From Acidobacteriota bacterium (GTDB lineage Bacteria; Acidobacteriota; Terriglobia; Versatilivoradales; Versatilivoraceae): 7,473 nucleotides of DNA. Positions 7,201 through 7,473 of the stretch are shown here, piece by piece. The position numbers and the translations under genes are program-made. Numbering within the stretch: the first letter of the stretch is position 1; every line of letters starts with the position of its first letter. The DNA is taken from the NCBI GenBank assembly GCA_026706225.1, contig JAPOZE010000086.1, forward strand, positions 1-7,473. Direction: 5' to 3'. The notes beneath the pieces were generated by a model that saw only the letters and a program-made list of their open reading frames with translations, made no database searches and was not told where the DNA came from.

Positions 7201-7473
7201 ACGTAACGGTCACCATCGCCCACAGCGGGGACGGGGACATCGGCGTCGATGACCAGGAGCTGACCTTCAGTGGCTCCAACTGGAATCGGGAGCAGACGGT
7301 GACGGTGTCGGCTTCACATGACGACGACGCCGTCGATGACACGGCGACGTTGAGCCACACCGTTGCCAGCACGGACACGGACTACAACGGGACTACGGTT
7401 TCGGAGGTTTCCGTTACCGTCACCGACGACGATTCGGCAGGCGTGTCCATCACCCCGACGCAACTGACCATTG
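4251..7473 (+). CDS. Large secreted multidomain repeat protein with Calx-beta-like and Ig-like repeats (3' truncated by window)
   Basis: One frame stays open from 4251 to the right edge: 1074 codons, no stop. Residues 1-27 are a Sec signal peptide (hydrophobic core about 7-22, likely cleavage at ATA|Q after residue 27). Domains follow in order. Diverged Trp-motif repeats lie at about 28-146, 147-252 and 253-353. Three Ig-like units are at about 354-441, 442-534 and 535-618. Two more Trp-motif repeats lie at about 623-730 and 731-844. A canonical Calx-beta domain spans about 845-953, another Trp-motif repeat about 955-1063, and the next begins at about 1064. The Trp-motif repeats share an N-terminal E-G-(x)n-Y-x-V-x-L strand, an S-L-T-F strand, then W-N/W-x with V-T-V; the Trp residues are 83, 203, 309, 682, 791 and 1011. 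Acidic DDD/DDDS linkers suggest calcium binding. Such proteins are usually cell-surface adhesins or matrix proteins. No catalytic domain or anchor is visible; any lies beyond the window. Confidence 0.9.
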   Translation, partial: MERNYGLTVIGLCICQMLSLVVGEATAQIRISKSSLTINEGGEGSYEVNLDAQPSAETKVDITTTNSDVRVKPASLTFTPDDWERARMVAVEAIQDADAEDDRATVSHSIRAPSNGRGKAANARGAAARGPSRVTVIVLDQDLPSPEINISPSSGLSIRKGGSSNYSVSLTEKPTASVTVAASSSRGDVRVSPSSLTFYVGTWRSTKRFTVSVDGDATSTTATISHSATSEDINYQGLSIDSLPVRVLQPSAGITQPPSHTRILVGQTKTFYSPRLRSQPTDTVTISPSSRATGTASVTGSKSFSTGNWNTTQDFRVTGQSAGSTTIAFGVDSSDSRYDGYDLNSTSVTVEATTIRCRADDTNIQLGDSSTLSWDSSNANSVTINQGIGTVAVDSPGHGKSVTPPQPGAGETSKSTTYRFTAAGGGHPGTCSVTVTVWRPPNVGRFSAAPAILRKQQTARLTWATSHASGVTIDRGIGTVPVDSSQEGRGVTPSQPSTGETSRSTSYRLTASNPAYTGADAATATVSVTVWNRPSVDSFTASPSTINGGEDSSLKWTTTHATSVSIDQGVGSVSVDDVSGNTKVSPDQGTTYTLTASNPAYSGSHAVTGTVYLAVRSRASSPGLTVSPTSLNIAEGTAGKTYNIRLRAKPSAKVTVTVAIDSGGDERVRIDTSSLTFTTTDWNRDRTVRVSAAEQSGTATGQARITNTPPSSYGGSAVGVTVNVADDDSEGCGATVTPTRLSVDEGESDDGYYDVVLAARPTASVTVSLDLTGDSSLSADKSALTFTTGNWNTPQRVTIEAGEDADSTDGRATISHTASSTDEGCSGISIPSVSVNIRDNDEPPALPRITLSSDTTGVSEPDGTARVTAAVASGEAPDDDLTVNLTHSGQAAHGVDYRIAALTIESGATSGEAELIVVDDPVTEGTEEIRLIAGADGYRDSAPLSMDLTDDDSAGVTITPTQLTIGEGGSDSYEVVLTSQPFQDVTVTIAHSGDGDIGVDDQELTFSGSNWNREQTVTVSASHDDDAVDDTATLSHTVASTDTDYNGTTVSEVSVTVTDDDSAGVSITPTQLTI
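5310..6104 (+). repeat. Three tandem Ig-like units inside the surface protein
   Basis: Three units of about 84-93 residues share the pattern L-x-W (W374, W463, W556), then S/G-V-T/S-I-x-x-G-I/V-G-x-V-x-V-D, a V-T/S-P turn, and T-x-Y-x-L/F-T-A followed by a final V-T-V strand. Units 1 and 2 end in V-W-x-x-P. At DNA level units 2 and 3 share 21 of 22 bases at 5778-5799 and 6033-6054. The pattern is one commonly seen in bacterial cell-surface proteins. It differs clearly from the flanking Calx-beta-like repeats. Confidence 0.8.
6783..7109 (+). repeat. Canonical Calx-beta domain in the surface protein
   Basis: Residues about 845-953 carry the textbook Calx-beta signature: G-V-D-Y (Y897), L-T-I-E-S-G-A-T-S-G, then V-V-D-D (D919, D920) and E-G-T-E-E (E924, E927). 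The acidic residues are those that bind calcium in this family. It lacks the W-N motif of its neighbours. Confidence 0.75.
7101..7473 (+). repeat. Near-identical tandem repeat, 327-base period, running off the right edge
   Basis: Bases 7101-7146 and 7428-7473 match at 45 of 46 positions; the one difference is at 7119 versus 7446 (Thr codon ACC versus Ser codon TCC). The period of 327 bases equals 109 residues, exactly one Trp-motif repeat. The second copy is cut by the window end. Confidence 0.9.

Noticed and set aside
1..7473. CRISPR array, tRNA, rRNA, IS element or toxin-antitoxin pair
   Set aside because: No short regularly spaced repeats, cloverleaf, transposase motif or small gene pair is seen on either strand.

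Overview
The window reads as GC-rich bacterial DNA with every supported gene on the + strand. It has two blocks: the 3' end of a type IV secretion / conjugative mating-pair-formation operon (positions 1-3838), and the start of a very large secreted repeat protein (4251 to the right edge, unfinished). A non-coding gap of about 410 bases separates them. The Trb-type genes and the modular surface protein point to a Gram-negative (diderm) bacterium. I cannot fix the phylum from the sequence; Acidobacteriota or a proteobacterium is a weak guess. No transposase, integrase, tRNA, rRNA, CRISPR array or replication gene is visible.

Block 1 encodes, in order, the C-terminal end of a VirB10/TrbI protein, a TrbJ/VirB5-like exported helical protein, a TrbL/VirB6 polytopic membrane protein, a VirB8/TrbF bitopic inner-membrane protein, and a VirB11/TrbB-type hexameric ATPase. 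The genes are tightly packed: two ATGA stop/start overlaps (at 257-260 and 2167-2170), a 12-base gap and a 28-base gap. They are therefore almost certainly one transcription unit. Together they supply the channel scaffold, pilus-associated factor, inner-membrane pore, assembly factor and an energising ATPase of one secretion machine. VirB4, VirB9 and the pilin would have to lie to the left. The order B10-B5-B6-B8-B11 matches neither the IncP trb nor the Agrobacterium trb order. It does keep the B5-B6-B8 series and terminal B11 of the virB operon.

Block 2 is a single uninterrupted reading frame of at least 1074 codons with a strong ribosome binding site and a Sec signal peptide. It is built from roughly 100-115-residue beta-sandwich repeats. 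Six carry a conserved Trp in the second half and resemble the Calx-beta-like repeats of bacterial surface proteins. One is a canonical Calx-beta domain with acidic calcium-type motifs. Three consecutive units of a different Ig-like type interrupt the series. The last repeats visible are nearly identical at DNA level with a 327-base period, so the array evidently continues past the right edge. The protein is probably an exported adhesin or matrix-type protein. Whether it works with the neighbouring secretion/conjugation apparatus cannot be told from the sequence.

The gap at 3839-4250 contains several inverted repeats that could terminate the operon or control the surface-protein gene, but no convincing promoter.
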